Origin: DASUPK01 sp963747425
GTDB taxonomy: Bacteria > Actinomycetota > Thermoleophilia > Solirubrobacterales > 70-9
Assembly (NCBI GenBank): GCA_963747425.1
Contig: CAVVFJ010000008.1
Span: 248,001 to 312,000, forward strand
Length of the DNA: 64,000 bases
Direction: 5' to 3'
Each line of letters starts with the position of its first letter. Position 1 is the first letter of the stretch. The notes under the pieces are model-generated. The model saw only the letters and a program-made list of their open reading frames with translations, did no database searches and was not told the origin of the DNA. Below, one piece after another: positions 1-8,540 of the stretch. The translations under genes and the position numbers were made by a program.

Positions 1-677
1 CGGGCTGTGAGCGCTTCGTCCTCGTCTCCACGGACAAGGCCGTCAATCCCCGCACGGTGATGGGCGCCTCAAAGGCGATGGCGGAATGGATCGTCGAAGC
101 GGCCGGGCGCAAGCACCCGCAGACCCGGTTCGTCACGGTTCGCTTCGGCAACGTGCTGGCGTCCTCCGGAAGCGTGGTGCCGATCTTCCGCGGTCAGATC
201 GAGCGCGGCGGCCCGGTCACCGTCACCGATCCGGAGATGGCCCGCTACTTCATGACCATCCCGGAAGCCGTGCAGCTGGTGATCCGCTCGGGCGATCTCG
301 GCGGCGCCAGCGGAGAGGTCTTCGTCCTCGAGATGGGCGAGCCGGTGAAGATCGTGGAGCTGGCCCACAACATGATTCGCCTGGCCGGCTACGAGCCCGA
401 GGTCGACATCGCGGTCGAGTTCGTCGGCGCCCGGCCCGGGGAGAAGCTCGCCGAAGAGCTCTTCAACTCGGATGAGCGGCCGCAGCCCACCGCTTCGGAT
501 CGAATCGTCCGCGCCGTGCGCCACGCTCCGCTCGATCCGGAGTGGGTCAACGGCACCCTGACCCGCCTCGAGGCGATGATCCGCGACGGCGATGAGGCGG
601 ACCTCGCCACGCAGACCGTCGAGCTGGTCACGGCGAGGCGCGGCACCCCGGTGCCCGTTGACGACCTGACCGCTTAA
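1..677 (+). CDS. CapD/FlaA1-type nucleotide-sugar 4,6-dehydratase, 3' part (gene cut by window edge)
   Basis: The gene enters from the left edge and is open from base 3. It encodes the C-terminal part of an extended short-chain dehydrogenase of the polysaccharide biosynthesis (CapD/FlaA1) family, which dehydrates UDP-GlcNAc-like nucleotide sugars as an early step of glycan synthesis. Visible family marks are STDKAVNPRTVMGASK, where Met stands at the usual Tyr position of the YxxxK motif as is typical of this family, then the region DPEMARYFMTIPEAVQLV, and the C-terminal GARPGEKLAEELF. A GTG-ATG pair at 57-62 lies inside the conserved region and is not the start. It heads the polysaccharide cluster; the next gene starts 17 bases downstream. 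Confidence 0.9.
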   Translation, partial: GCERFVLVSTDKAVNPRTVMGASKAMAEWIVEAAGRKHPQTRFVTVRFGNVLASSGSVVPIFRGQIERGGPVTVTDPEMARYFMTIPEAVQLVIRSGDLGGASGEVFVLEMGEPVKIVELAHNMIRLAGYEPEVDIAVEFVGARPGEKLAEELFNSDERPQPTASDRIVRAVRHAPLDPEWVNGTLTRLEAMIRDGDEADLATQTVELVTARRGTPVPVDDLTA

Positions 678-694
678 CATCCCGCGCCGCGGCC

Positions 695-1537
695 ATGAGC
701 AGTCTCCTGAAGGAAGTCGGTGCAATCGCGGGCCTTGCCTCGTTTCTGGGGCTGGCCCTTCTCGCCCTGCTCTACTTCGCGCAGGCTCGCGACGTTCGCC
801 GCCTGCGGGACCAGGCGAGCTTTCTCGTCGAGGGGGGCTCCGAGGACGGCGAGTCCGTGGCCCCCGCCGAGAGGGCCGCGACCGCTGTGGCCTCCACCAC
901 GAAGGAGCCCGAGAAGGCAGCGGCAGCGGCGGCCGCGACGGCTCCCAACGAGGCGGAGGCCTTCAGGCGGGCTGAGCTTGCCCGCCAGGCCGCGCAACGC
1001 CGCCAGCGCTTCGAGCAGCGCCGGCGGAGCCCCGGCCGTGAGCGACCCACGTGGATGTCGGAGCCCGCATCCCTCGCGGTGATCGTCGTCGGCGCAATCC
1101 TGCTGGTGGCCGGCGTTGCGTTCGGCGTCACGCGGGTCACCGGTGGATCGTCCGACTCGACCACCTCCGACGGGGCGTCGAAGGGCAAGGGACCATGTCC
1201 GCCGGGGAGGACCAAGGTCGCGGTCTTCAACGCGACGGCGAGCCCGGGCCTGGCGGCCGATTCGGCCGGGCAGCTCAAGAAGGCCCAGTACAAAGTCGGC
1301 CCGATCGGCAACATCTCTACGCCGCTTGCCACCAGCGTCGTCATGTTCGACCCGACCGATGGGCGCCAGTGCGCCCCGATCATCGGGCAGGTCGTCGGGA
1401 TCGAGAAGACTCAGGGGATGAGCAACGAGGTGCGGCAGGTGGCGGAGGGCGACCCGGTGGCCGTGGTCCTGGGAGACGACCGGGCGGGTGCGTCCAGCAC
1501 ATCTGGGGTCAGCGACACGACCGGCTCGGGAATCTGA
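695..1537 (+). CDS. Membrane-anchored protein with LytR_C-like domain
   Basis: 280 aa. There are two hydrophobic segments (about residues 8-28 and 126-147) separated by a charged, Ala/Glu/Arg-rich stretch that is probably cytoplasmic and coiled. From about residue 165, CPPGRTKVAVFNATASPGLA starts a domain resembling the LytR_C fold, with the pattern V-x-V-x-N-x-T-x-x-x-G-L-A that is found at the C-terminus of LytR-CpsA-Psr wall-glycopolymer ligases. No catalytic LCP domain is present, so a binding or scaffolding role at the cell surface is inferred. The ATG at 695 follows a CG-rich spacer without a clear Shine-Dalgarno sequence. The position within a glycan cluster fits a cell-envelope role. 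Confidence 0.65.
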   Translation: MSSLLKEVGAIAGLASFLGLALLALLYFAQARDVRRLRDQASFLVEGGSEDGESVAPAERAATAVASTTKEPEKAAAAAAATAPNEAEAFRRAELARQAAQRRQRFEQRRRSPGRERPTWMSEPASLAVIVVGAILLVAGVAFGVTRVTGGSSDSTTSDGASKGKGPCPPGRTKVAVFNATASPGLAADSAGQLKKAQYKVGPIGNISTPLATSVVMFDPTDGRQCAPIIGQVVGIEKTQGMSNEVRQVAEGDPVAVVLGDDRAGASSTSGVSDTTGSGI

Positions 1538-1561
1538 GCCAACCAGTAGACCGGCCGCCCT

Positions 1562-1981
1562 GTGAGCGAGCGCAGTCGACCGGGCCTACTGATCTCCGCG
1601 ATTGCGGTGGCGGCACTGCTGGCGGCGACCGCGGCGGCGATCGTCATCACGCAGCACGTCCGTGACGAGGGCCCGGTCGCCAGCTCGATCTACTGGAAGA
1701 CCCGTCCCGGGCCGCGGTACCGGGTCTGCTTCCTATTGACGCGGGACGACAGGGTCCAGGTGTCGGTGGTCGACGTCGACGACCGGTCCGTGCGCACACT
1801 GGGGGACGGCGAGCTCGAGGGCGGGGACGCCCCTCACTGCTTCGACTGGGACGGCAGGAGCTCCGGCGGCCAGCCGGCTCCGCCCGGGCCGTACCACCTG
1901 AGGCTCTCCCTCGAGCGGGCGGGCCGGACCGCCATCTCGGGCGAGCACGTGATCATCCGGACGCCCGGAGCGCAATCGTGA
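1562..1981 (+). CDS. Single-pass membrane protein with FlgD-like Ig domain
   Basis: 139 aa from a GTG start. One transmembrane helix lies at about residues 8-29, followed by an exported beta-rich domain. The C-terminal half contains the signature of FlgD-type Ig-like repeats: CFDWDGRSSGGQPAPPGPY followed by LRLSLERAG (W-D-G-R-x-x-G-x-x-x-P-x-G-x-Y). Such domains often bind or present polymers outside the cell. The stop overlaps the GTG start of the next gene (GTGA), so the two are probably translationally coupled. The exact function is not known. Confidence 0.7.
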   Translation: MSERSRPGLLISAIAVAALLAATAAAIVITQHVRDEGPVASSIYWKTRPGPRYRVCFLLTRDDRVQVSVVDVDDRSVRTLGDGELEGGDAPHCFDWDGRSSGGQPAPPGPYHLRLSLERAGRTAISGEHVIIRTPGAQS

Positions 1982-3579
1982 CCGAGGCCCTCGAGGTCGC
2001 GGGTTGCCTGGCCGCGGCCGGGGCGCTGTCGGTCTCCCTCCTCGCCGCCGATCCGAGGCTCCGCGTCGGCGGCCTGGTGCTGGCGGGAGCCCTGGCGCTC
2101 GCGCTGATCGCCGGACAGGGCTGGGACGACCTGCGGAACCTTCGCGAGCACCACCTCGCCTTCGCGGGCTCGATCGTGGGCGGAATCGCCGTGCTGGCGA
2201 TCGGGGCCGCGGCGATGCTGCGATGGCCGATCCTGCTGCCCCTGCTGGTGGTCGCCACGCTGCCCTTCCGCGTCCGTCTGCATGTTGCGGGCGGCGAGGC
2301 CGTCAACCTCCTGGTGCCGCTCTACGTGGTGATCGGCTCCGGCGTGCTGGCGACGGCGGTGGCGACGCTGCGCGGACAGACCAGGCTCCGCAGGCTCCCC
2401 AGGCCGCTCGTCCTCGCGCTGGTCCTGGTGATCTGCCTCTACGCCCTCCAGACGATCTACTCCGAGGACGTCGCCTTCGCCGCTCGGAACGTCGGGTTCT
2501 TCCTGGTCCCGTTCGCGATCCTCTTCTCGCTGCTCGCCGAGGCGAGTTGGGATCGGCGCCTGCTGGGCCTCGCCCTGATCGTGCTGGTGGCGGAGGGGCT
2601 GATCCTGGCCCTGATCGGGATCGGGCAGTTCATCGATCAGCACATCTTCTGGAACGGCAAGCTGGAGGCGTCCAACGACTTCCACTTCTACTTCCGGGTC
2701 AACTCGCTCTTCTGGGATCCGAACATCTACGGCCGCTATCTCGTCATGACGATCATGCTCGCGGCCACCGCCCTGCTCTGGGTCGCCAAGCGAGCCCTTG
2801 CGTTCACCCTCATCGGAGCGGTGGCGATCCTCTTCGCCGGCCTCCTCTTCGCGTTCTCGCAGACGAGCTTCATCGCGCTCTTCGTCGGGCTGGCGGTGCT
2901 GGCCGCGCTCCGCTGGAGCGTGCGCTGGGCGGTCGTGGCGACACCGGTGGCGCTGGCGGCGATCGTCGTCGGGGTCCTCTTCCTCGCCGGTGGGTCCAAT
3001 GAGTCCACGCGGACGGTCACCGAAGGCCACAGCAGCCTCGTCTCCGGCGGCCTCAAGCTCGCCCAGCACCGCCCTCTCTACGGCTACGGCTCGGCCTCGT
3101 TCTCGAGGGCGTTCGCGAAGGAGGAGAACGTCAGGCCGGGAAATACGACCATCTCCCACACCGAGCCGGTCACGGTGGCGGCCGAGCAGGGCGTGATCGG
3201 GCTGATCGGCTATGTCGCCCTGCTTGCGGCTGCGCTCTGGACCGCCTTCTCGGGCCTGCGCTCGATCTCGCCCGGCCTCGGCGCGCCTTTCCGGCCCCTC
3301 GGGGATGCTGATGCGAGGGCGCGCGTCAGGGCGACCCGTGAGAGGTCGGAGCTGGCGCCGGCGCGGATCGGGATCGCGGCGGCCTTCATCGCGCTGCTCG
3401 TCCACACGATCGGCTACGCGGCGTATCTCACCGACCCGCTCACCTGGGCGCTGCTCGCCGTCGGGGGCGTGCTCGCCGCCGAGGTCGGGGCTGGTGAATG
3501 GCCCGGCATCAGCGGCGCCTCCTCCGCTTCGCGTCCGGGGGCGCCTTCCAGCGGCTCCGCTCGTCAGTCTGGAGGCTAG
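1978..3579 (+). CDS. O-antigen ligase / Wzy-like polymerase family membrane protein
   Basis: 533 aa from a GTG start overlapping the previous stop. It is hydrophobic almost throughout, with ten or more predicted transmembrane helices. A long periplasm-side loop in the last third contains STRTVTEGHSSLVSGGLK and HRPLYGYGSASF, then SHTEPVTVAAEQGVIGL. This H-x(n)-E-x-G-x-x-G arrangement is typical of the O-antigen ligase/polymerase (Wzy_C) superfamily. It probably polymerises or transfers lipid-linked glycan units at the outer face of the membrane. The C-terminal tail is Ser/Pro/Gly-rich. It sits between an Ig-domain membrane protein and the flippase, as expected for a Wzx/Wzy-style pathway. Confidence 0.8.
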   Translation: MTEALEVAGCLAAAGALSVSLLAADPRLRVGGLVLAGALALALIAGQGWDDLRNLREHHLAFAGSIVGGIAVLAIGAAAMLRWPILLPLLVVATLPFRVRLHVAGGEAVNLLVPLYVVIGSGVLATAVATLRGQTRLRRLPRPLVLALVLVICLYALQTIYSEDVAFAARNVGFFLVPFAILFSLLAEASWDRRLLGLALIVLVAEGLILALIGIGQFIDQHIFWNGKLEASNDFHFYFRVNSLFWDPNIYGRYLVMTIMLAATALLWVAKRALAFTLIGAVAILFAGLLFAFSQTSFIALFVGLAVLAALRWSVRWAVVATPVALAAIVVGVLFLAGGSNESTRTVTEGHSSLVSGGLKLAQHRPLYGYGSASFSRAFAKEENVRPGNTTISHTEPVTVAAEQGVIGLIGYVALLAAALWTAFSGLRSISPGLGAPFRPLGDADARARVRATRERSELAPARIGIAAAFIALLVHTIGYAAYLTDPLTWALLAVGGVLAAEVGAGEWPGISGASSASRPGAPSSGSARQSGG

Positions 3580-3581
3580 CC

Positions 3582-5159
3582 ATGACCGGATACCTCCGCC
3601 GCCTGGCGACCACGGGGGCCGCGTACACGGCTTCGAGCGTGATCTCGAAGCTGATCGCGGTCGCGCTGCTACCCCTCTACACGCGGTACCTGACCCCCGC
3701 CGACTACGGCGCGGCGGAGGTGCTGATCACCGGCGTGATCGCGGCGAGCATCGTGATCCGTCTCGGAATCATCGAGGCGCTGCTGCGCTTCTACTACCAG
3801 GCCGGCGAGGACCCGGATCAGGTGGTGAAGACTGCCTTCGCCTCCCTGCTCTGGACCACGACGATCGGCCTGGCGATCGCCCTTCCCCTGGCGGAGCCGC
3901 TCTCCAGACTGCTCCTCGATCACTCCGACCCGGACCTGATGCGGATTGCGATCTTCGGCCTCTGGGTCTTCACGATGTTCGAGTTCCTGACGGCGCTCTT
4001 CCGGATCGACGAGCGCGCCAAGGCCTACTTCACCTTCACGGTCTCGAACGTCCTGGTGACGATCCCGGTGACCGTCTGGCTGGTGGTGGGTCAGGACAAG
4101 GGCGCCAGCGGCCTGCTCTGGGGCCAGTACGCGACGGGCGCCGTCTTCCTGGCCGGCCTGGTGATCGCGCAGCGAAGGCGGCTGGCGCTGCTCCCCGACT
4201 TCGCCCTCTGGCGCCGCATGCTGCGCTGGGGGCTGCCGACCATGCCCGCCGAGCTCTCCCTCTACTCCCTCAACTTCATCGACCGCCTGCTGATCGTCCG
4301 GCTCGTCGGCCTCGGCGACGCCGGCCTCTACAGCCTCTCGGTCAAGTTCGCACAGGCCGTCAACGTCCTCGTCAAGGGCTTCCAGCTCGCCTGGCCGCCG
4401 CTTGCCTATTCGATCCAGGACGACGACGAGGCCCGCCGCGCCTACGCCGTGATCGTCACCTGGTTCGTCTCGGTGACCACCTTCTTCGTCGCGGGCATGT
4501 GGCTGCTCTCACGCTGGATCGTGCGGCTCCTCGCGGCGCCCGAGTTCTTCGACTCCTACAAGACGATCGGGTTGATCTCGACCGGGGTGATGCTCTACGC
4601 GCTCTATCTGGTCCTGGTGATCATCCTCGGCCGCACCGGCCGGACCGAGTTCAACTTCCCGGCCACGGGCGCGGGCACCGTGGTCAACATCGGGCTCAAC
4701 CTGATCCTGCTGCCGTCGATGGGGATCGTCGGCGCGGGCGTCTCGCTGGTGGCCTCGTACGCCGTCGTGCTGGCGCTGATGTACGTCTTCACGCAGCGGC
4801 TCTTCAAGGTGCCCTACGAGTGGCTCCGGCTGGCCCAGGCGACTGGGCTTGCCATCGTGCTGGTGCTCGCCGGTGAGCTGCTGCTGCCGACGAGCGGCTT
4901 CTGGGGGTTGGCCGGCAGGACCGCGCTCTGGCTGGTCTATCCGCTGCTGCTCTGGGTGACCGGCTTCCTCAACGATGAGGAGCGGGAGGCCGCCGGGCGG
5001 GTGCTGAGTCCTGCGTACGTCCGGGCCGCCTTGAGCAACCTGCGCGAGGCGCCCGCCGAAAGCCCTTCGGCCGAGCCGGAGCCAGCCCTTGGACGAGGCC
5101 CGCGCCTGACGCGCGAGACACTCGAGGCCGAGCAGCGAGACGAGGACGCGATCCGCTAG
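3582..5159 (+). CDS. Wzx-type polysaccharide flippase (MATE/MVF superfamily)
   Basis: 525 aa with about 12-14 transmembrane helices. The N-terminus TTGAAYTASSVISKLIAV and the following LLPLYTRYLTPADYGAAEV are the hallmark of polysaccharide biosynthesis/flippase (PF01943-like) proteins, which move undecaprenyl-linked sugar units across the membrane. The reading frame is open further upstream, but the ATG at 3582 is chosen because it has GGAGG at 3571-3575 and lies 2 bases after the preceding stop. The C-terminus carries a charged tail of about 40 residues. Its stop codon overlaps the stop of the convergent small gene in a CTAG palindrome. Confidence 0.87.
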   Translation: MTGYLRRLATTGAAYTASSVISKLIAVALLPLYTRYLTPADYGAAEVLITGVIAASIVIRLGIIEALLRFYYQAGEDPDQVVKTAFASLLWTTTIGLAIALPLAEPLSRLLLDHSDPDLMRIAIFGLWVFTMFEFLTALFRIDERAKAYFTFTVSNVLVTIPVTVWLVVGQDKGASGLLWGQYATGAVFLAGLVIAQRRRLALLPDFALWRRMLRWGLPTMPAELSLYSLNFIDRLLIVRLVGLGDAGLYSLSVKFAQAVNVLVKGFQLAWPPLAYSIQDDDEARRAYAVIVTWFVSVTTFFVAGMWLLSRWIVRLLAAPEFFDSYKTIGLISTGVMLYALYLVLVIILGRTGRTEFNFPATGAGTVVNIGLNLILLPSMGIVGAGVSLVASYAVVLALMYVFTQRLFKVPYEWLRLAQATGLAIVLVLAGELLLPTSGFWGLAGRTALWLVYPLLLWVTGFLNDEEREAAGRVLSPAYVRAALSNLREAPAESPSAEPEPALGRGPRLTRETLEAEQRDEDAIR

Positions 5160-5337
5160 TCGGGCGGCGGGAGAGTGTCGTCCGCCTCGCCCAGGATCAG
5201 GAACGAGCCGACGAGCATTGCCAGGGCCGCCGCCCCGCTCAGGTACAGCCCCCGCCGACGATCAGCGCAACCGAGGCGGCGAGGGTGAACTGCACGTCCC
5301 CGGACCATCCCCGGATGCGCTTCAGCGGCAGCATCAT
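5156..5337 (-). pseudogene. Small two-helix membrane protein, reading frame broken at a G run
   Basis: Reading from ATG ATG at 5337 gives a sensible small membrane protein (MMLPLKRIRGWSGDVQF, then a hydrophobic stretch) that stops early at 5239. The other minus frame continues with a second hydrophobic helix (LSGAAALAMLVGSFLILGEA) to a stop at 5156. One extra G in the five-G run at about 5246-5252 would join both parts into a protein of 60 aa with two transmembrane helices. The locus is therefore either a frameshifted pseudogene or an intact gene with a homopolymer error in the assembly. It lies just downstream of the minus-strand glycosyltransferase genes. No function is known. Confidence 0.5.
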
Positions 5338-5366
5338 GCTGATCGTCCCCGCCCGCCCGGACGTTG

Positions 5367-6392
5367 TCAGCTCGTGGCAACGGCGCGCGCGAGCACGTCC
5401 GCCATGCGGGCGGCCATCACCCTGACGTCGTGCTCGGCCGCGGCCCGGCGGGCCGCCGGGTTCGGGGAGGGGAGGCTCGCCGCCTCCTCCAGTGCCGCCG
5501 CGAGCGAGACGCCGTCCTCCGGATCGACCAGCACCCCCGCCTCGGGACTCACGAACTCCGGCGGGCCCCCCACCGTCGTCGCGACCACGCTGCGCTCCAT
5601 CGCCAGCGCCTCGAGGGTGGCCTGGCCAAAGGGCTCCATCAGCGAGGGCTGACAGAGGACGTCGCAGGCCGCCACCCACTGTGGGACGTCGGATTGCGGG
5701 ATCCGGCCGGCCAGCGTGACACCGGCGCGCCCCTCCAGAGCTCCCCTGAGCGGCCCGTCGCCGACGAAGGCGAGTCTTCCCCGGCCGAGGGAGGCAAACG
5801 CGTCGGCGAGCCGCACGACGTTCTTGCGCTCGATCAGGGATCCCACGCAGAGGAACGCGGCCCCTTCGCCGTCCCAGCCGAGGGCCTGCCGCGCTTCCGC
5901 AGCTGGGCGCGGAGAGAAGGCATCGAGGTCCACGCCGCAGTCCGCGATCTCGATCTTCGGCTCGGCGGCCGGGATCCGCTGGATCAGGCGATCGGCGAGC
6001 CAGCGCGAGTTGGCGATCGCGGCCGACGACCGCCGCAGGACCCAGCGCGTCGCCGCCGTGACCCCGGGAATGCGCCCCAGGTTGGCGACGTCCTGTCCGT
6101 GGGCCATGACCACGAGCGGCGCACCGGCCGCGCGGGCCGCGAGGGCGCCTGCTGCTCCCGAGGGAAAGAGGAAGTGGGCGAAGACGACGTCGGGGCGGAA
6201 CCGGCGAGCCGCGGCGCGTGACTCTCTCACCAGCCGCACGTACTTCGACCGGGAGCCGCCGCGCTGGCTGATCGAGGAGACCTCTACCTCGTGGCCCAGT
6301 GCCTCGATCTCCCGCGTCAGCGGCACCAGGAAGCTCCCCAGGTCCGGCTGCTCGGGGCTCGGCCACATCTGGGTGACGACCAGGATTCGCAC
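5367..6392 (-). CDS. Family 4 glycosyltransferase (GT-B fold)
   Basis: 341 aa from a GTG start at 6392. The N-terminus MRILVVTQMWPSPEQPDLGS and the Gly-rich loop GSFLVPLTREIEALGHEV are typical of GT4 retaining glycosyltransferases. The C-terminal Rossmann domain carries CVGSLIERKNVVRL and the EX7E motif in EPFGQATLEALA, followed by VATTVGGPPEFV. It should transfer a sugar from a nucleotide sugar to a growing lipid-linked glycan on the cytoplasmic side. It starts 2 bases after the stop of the upstream GT2 gene, so the two form a minus-strand pair within the glycan cluster. The acceptor cannot be deduced. Confidence 0.88.
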   Translation of the reverse strand: MRILVVTQMWPSPEQPDLGSFLVPLTREIEALGHEVEVSSISQRGGSRSKYVRLVRESRAAARRFRPDVVFAHFLFPSGAAGALAARAAGAPLVVMAHGQDVANLGRIPGVTAATRWVLRRSSAAIANSRWLADRLIQRIPAAEPKIEIADCGVDLDAFSPRPAAEARQALGWDGEGAAFLCVGSLIERKNVVRLADAFASLGRGRLAFVGDGPLRGALEGRAGVTLAGRIPQSDVPQWVAACDVLCQPSLMEPFGQATLEALAMERSVVATTVGGPPEFVSPEAGVLVDPEDGVSLAAALEEAASLPSPNPAARRAAAEHDVRVMAARMADVLARAVATS

Positions 6393-6394
6393 GG

Positions 6395-7363
6395 CTACGA
6401 CCCTAAGGCCCGGTTGTACGCCTCCGCCGCTTCGCGAACGCCCTCTCCCCGCCCGGGCAGCAGCGCCTGGCGGGCGTGCAGCCAGTAGCGGCGGGAGGAG
6501 TGGCCCGGCAGGACGAGTGCGGCGGCGGCGCGCAGCAGATACGGCCAGGCGAGCAGCGGGCGCAGCATCAGCGCACGGACCCCGCCGAGGTGCTTGCGGA
6601 GGTAGAGGTCGCGGTTGCGGTGGTACTCGACGGTGCGCCGCTCCGCACCCGAGGCGTCCTGGGCCATCTGGTCATGGTGGGTCGCCCTGGCGGAGGGGAC
6701 GTAGAGGATCCGCCAGCCCGCATCCCCGAGGCGCTTGCAGAAGTCGGTCTCGTCCGAGTAGACGAAGAAGTCGGGATCGAGCCACCCGATCTCGCCGGCG
6801 GCCTCCCTGCGGACCATCATCGCGCTCGACTGCACCCAGCCGACGGGACGCGTCCCCGTGCCGCCGCTCTCAACCGTGAAGCGGCGGTGCAGGAAGAATG
6901 CTCCGGCCAGGGCCGTCTCGGCGCTCGGCAATCGCCAGGCGCACGGGACCTCGCGGCCCGCCGGTGTGAGCAGCTGCGCTCCGGCCGCGGCGGCATGCCG
7001 GTCGGACTGCAGCGCGCCGAGCAGCGCCGCCACGGCTCCGGGCTGCAGCTCGGTGTCCTCGTTCAGCAGCAGGCAGAACTCGCCCTTCGCCTCCTGGAGC
7101 AGCCGGCTGTCGTTCGCCGCCTTTCCCTCCCGCCGATCGAGCGCGATCAGCCTGATTTCGCCACTTGAAACGGGCGGCTCCTCGGCTTCGCCTGCGGAGC
7201 CCCCTCGCATCCGCACCGCCTCGGCGGATCCGTCGTCCGAGGCGTTGTCCAGGACGAGGACCTCGTGCTCGAGGTCGGACGGCGTCGACCGCTCGATCGC
7301 CTCGAGACAGGCGAGCAGAAGCTGCCGCCCGTTGGTGTTGACCACGCAGTAGGAGACCAGCAC
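6395..7363 (-). CDS. Family 2 glycosyltransferase (rhamnosyltransferase-like)
   Basis: About 322 aa. The N-terminus after a GTG at 7363 reads VLVSYCVVNTNGR, then HEVLVLDNASDDGSAE, the classical GT-A nucleotide-binding start. A metal-binding DxD-type motif appears in LLNEDTEL, and GWLDPDFFVYSDETDFCKR is the acceptor/catalytic region typical of rhamnosyltransferase-like GT2 enzymes. The frame is open to 7420, but that start would overlap the divergent gene at 7381, and homology begins at 7363, so 7363 is preferred. Only 17 bases separate the two divergent starts, so any promoter must lie inside one of the genes or the genes are leaderless. Confidence 0.85.
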   Translation of the reverse strand: MLVSYCVVNTNGRQLLLACLEAIERSTPSDLEHEVLVLDNASDDGSAEAVRMRGGSAGEAEEPPVSSGEIRLIALDRREGKAANDSRLLQEAKGEFCLLLNEDTELQPGAVAALLGALQSDRHAAAAGAQLLTPAGREVPCAWRLPSAETALAGAFFLHRRFTVESGGTGTRPVGWVQSSAMMVRREAAGEIGWLDPDFFVYSDETDFCKRLGDAGWRILYVPSARATHHDQMAQDASGAERRTVEYHRNRDLYLRKHLGGVRALMLRPLLAWPYLLRAAAALVLPGHSSRRYWLHARQALLPGRGEGVREAAEAYNRALGS

Positions 7364-7380
7364 GGCGACAATGCTCGCCC

Positions 7381-8493
7381 ATGCGGGTTCAGATCGTCGA
7401 TCCGGCCGCCTACACGCCACCGTACGACCACGCGCTGGCGGGAGCCCTCGCTCGCGCAGGGGCGGATACGGAGCTGATCACCTGTCGCTTCCCGTACGGC
7501 CCGGTCCCGGAGGAGCGCGGTTACGAGGTACGCGAGCTCTTCTACCGGCGCGCCTCGCGGGCCGGGATCGGCCCCAGACGCCGCCGCCTGCTGCGCGCCG
7601 CCGAGCATCTCCCGGACATGCGGCGCTACCGTCGGATCGCCGAGCGGGCCGACCTCGTCCACTACCAGTGGCTGCCGATCCCGGCCCTCGACCGCCGGCT
7701 GCTCGCCCCGAAGCGCCCTCGCGTCTACACGATGCACTGGCGGCTGCCGGAGAGCGGCACCCGGATCGCCGGCACGCTCACCAAGCTGCTCGCCGAGATG
7801 GATGCGGTCGTGGTCCATTCCGAGCACGGCGCCCGGCGCCTCGAGGCCGATTTCCGCGTCCCGTCGGACAGGCTCCGAGTGATCCCCCATGGCGCGTTCG
7901 ACTACCTGACGCGGCAGGAGCGGGAGGTGCCGCTGCCCGATCAGCTGCGGGCCGTCGAGGGCCCGGTGATCCTCGCCTTCGGCCTGGTCCGCCCCTACAA
8001 AGGGACAGACGTCCTGCTCGAGGCGTTCGGCCGCATCGAGGGCGCCGAGCTCTGGATCGCAGGCATGCCCCGGATGCCGATGGACGAGCTTCGCGACCTG
8101 GCGGAGCGCGCCCAGGGCACCGTCCGTTTCGTGGACCGCTTCATCCCCGACGCCGAGATCCCGGCCTTCATGCGCAGGGCGGACCTCGTCGTCCTGCCGT
8201 ACCGGAACATCGAGCAATCGGGCGTCCTCTATACGGCGCTCGCCTTCGGCCGCCCGCTGGTGCTGAGCTCGGTCGGCGGCTTCCCGGAGATCGCGGAGCG
8301 CGGGGCGGCGCGACTTGTGCCGCCGGGCGATCCCGGGGCCTTGGGGGATGCCCTCCGCGAGCTGCTCGCGGATCCGGGCGCCCGCGAGGCCCTGGGCGCG
8401 GCCGCCGCTCGCGAGGCCGCGACGACGTACTCATGGGATCGAATCGGGGAGGCGACGATGGAGCTCTACCGTGACCTGCTCGCTGGCATATGA
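7381..8493 (+). CDS. Family 4 glycosyltransferase
   Basis: 370 aa. The GT-B architecture is visible: an N-terminal domain beginning MRVQIVDPAAYTPPYDHALA, a hinge with VVVHSEHGARRLEADF and VIPHGAFDYL, and a donor-binding domain with ILAFGLVRPYKGTDVLLEAF. The usual EX7E motif is only half kept: EQSGVLYTALAFG has the first Glu but Ala at the second. The VVLPYRNIEQSG context is still typical of GT4 enzymes. It is likely to add a hexose in the glycan pathway. It is divergent from the GT2 gene at 6395-7363 and followed by a hairpin directly after its stop. Confidence 0.86.
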   Translation: MRVQIVDPAAYTPPYDHALAGALARAGADTELITCRFPYGPVPEERGYEVRELFYRRASRAGIGPRRRRLLRAAEHLPDMRRYRRIAERADLVHYQWLPIPALDRRLLAPKRPRVYTMHWRLPESGTRIAGTLTKLLAEMDAVVVHSEHGARRLEADFRVPSDRLRVIPHGAFDYLTRQEREVPLPDQLRAVEGPVILAFGLVRPYKGTDVLLEAFGRIEGAELWIAGMPRMPMDELRDLAERAQGTVRFVDRFIPDAEIPAFMRRADLVVLPYRNIEQSGVLYTALAFGRPLVLSSVGGFPEIAERGAARLVPPGDPGALGDALRELLADPGAREALGAAAAREAATTYSWDRIGEATMELYRDLLAGI

Positions 8494-8522
8494 CGGGTCG
8501 CGCTGACGCGCGCCCTCGCATC
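8493..8522. repeat. Post-stop hairpin repeat, CTCGCATC type
   Basis: Directly after the TGA at 8491-8493 lies ACGGGTCGCGCTG followed by ACGCGCGCCCTCGCATC. The GC-rich arms can form a hairpin. The same sequence with one base change is present after another stop at 23942-23971, and related elements occur at 59083 and 63059. It may act as an intrinsic terminator; on the minus strand it reads GATGCGAGG followed by the stem. Confidence 0.6.
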
Positions 8523-8540
8523 TACCGATAATCCCCGCTC

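Noticed and set aside
1834..3405. Minus-strand open frame of 523 codons, rich in Arg, Asp and Gly
   Set aside because: It is antisense to the O-antigen-ligase-like gene. Its composition is that of a GC-rich shadow frame, with no domain pattern.
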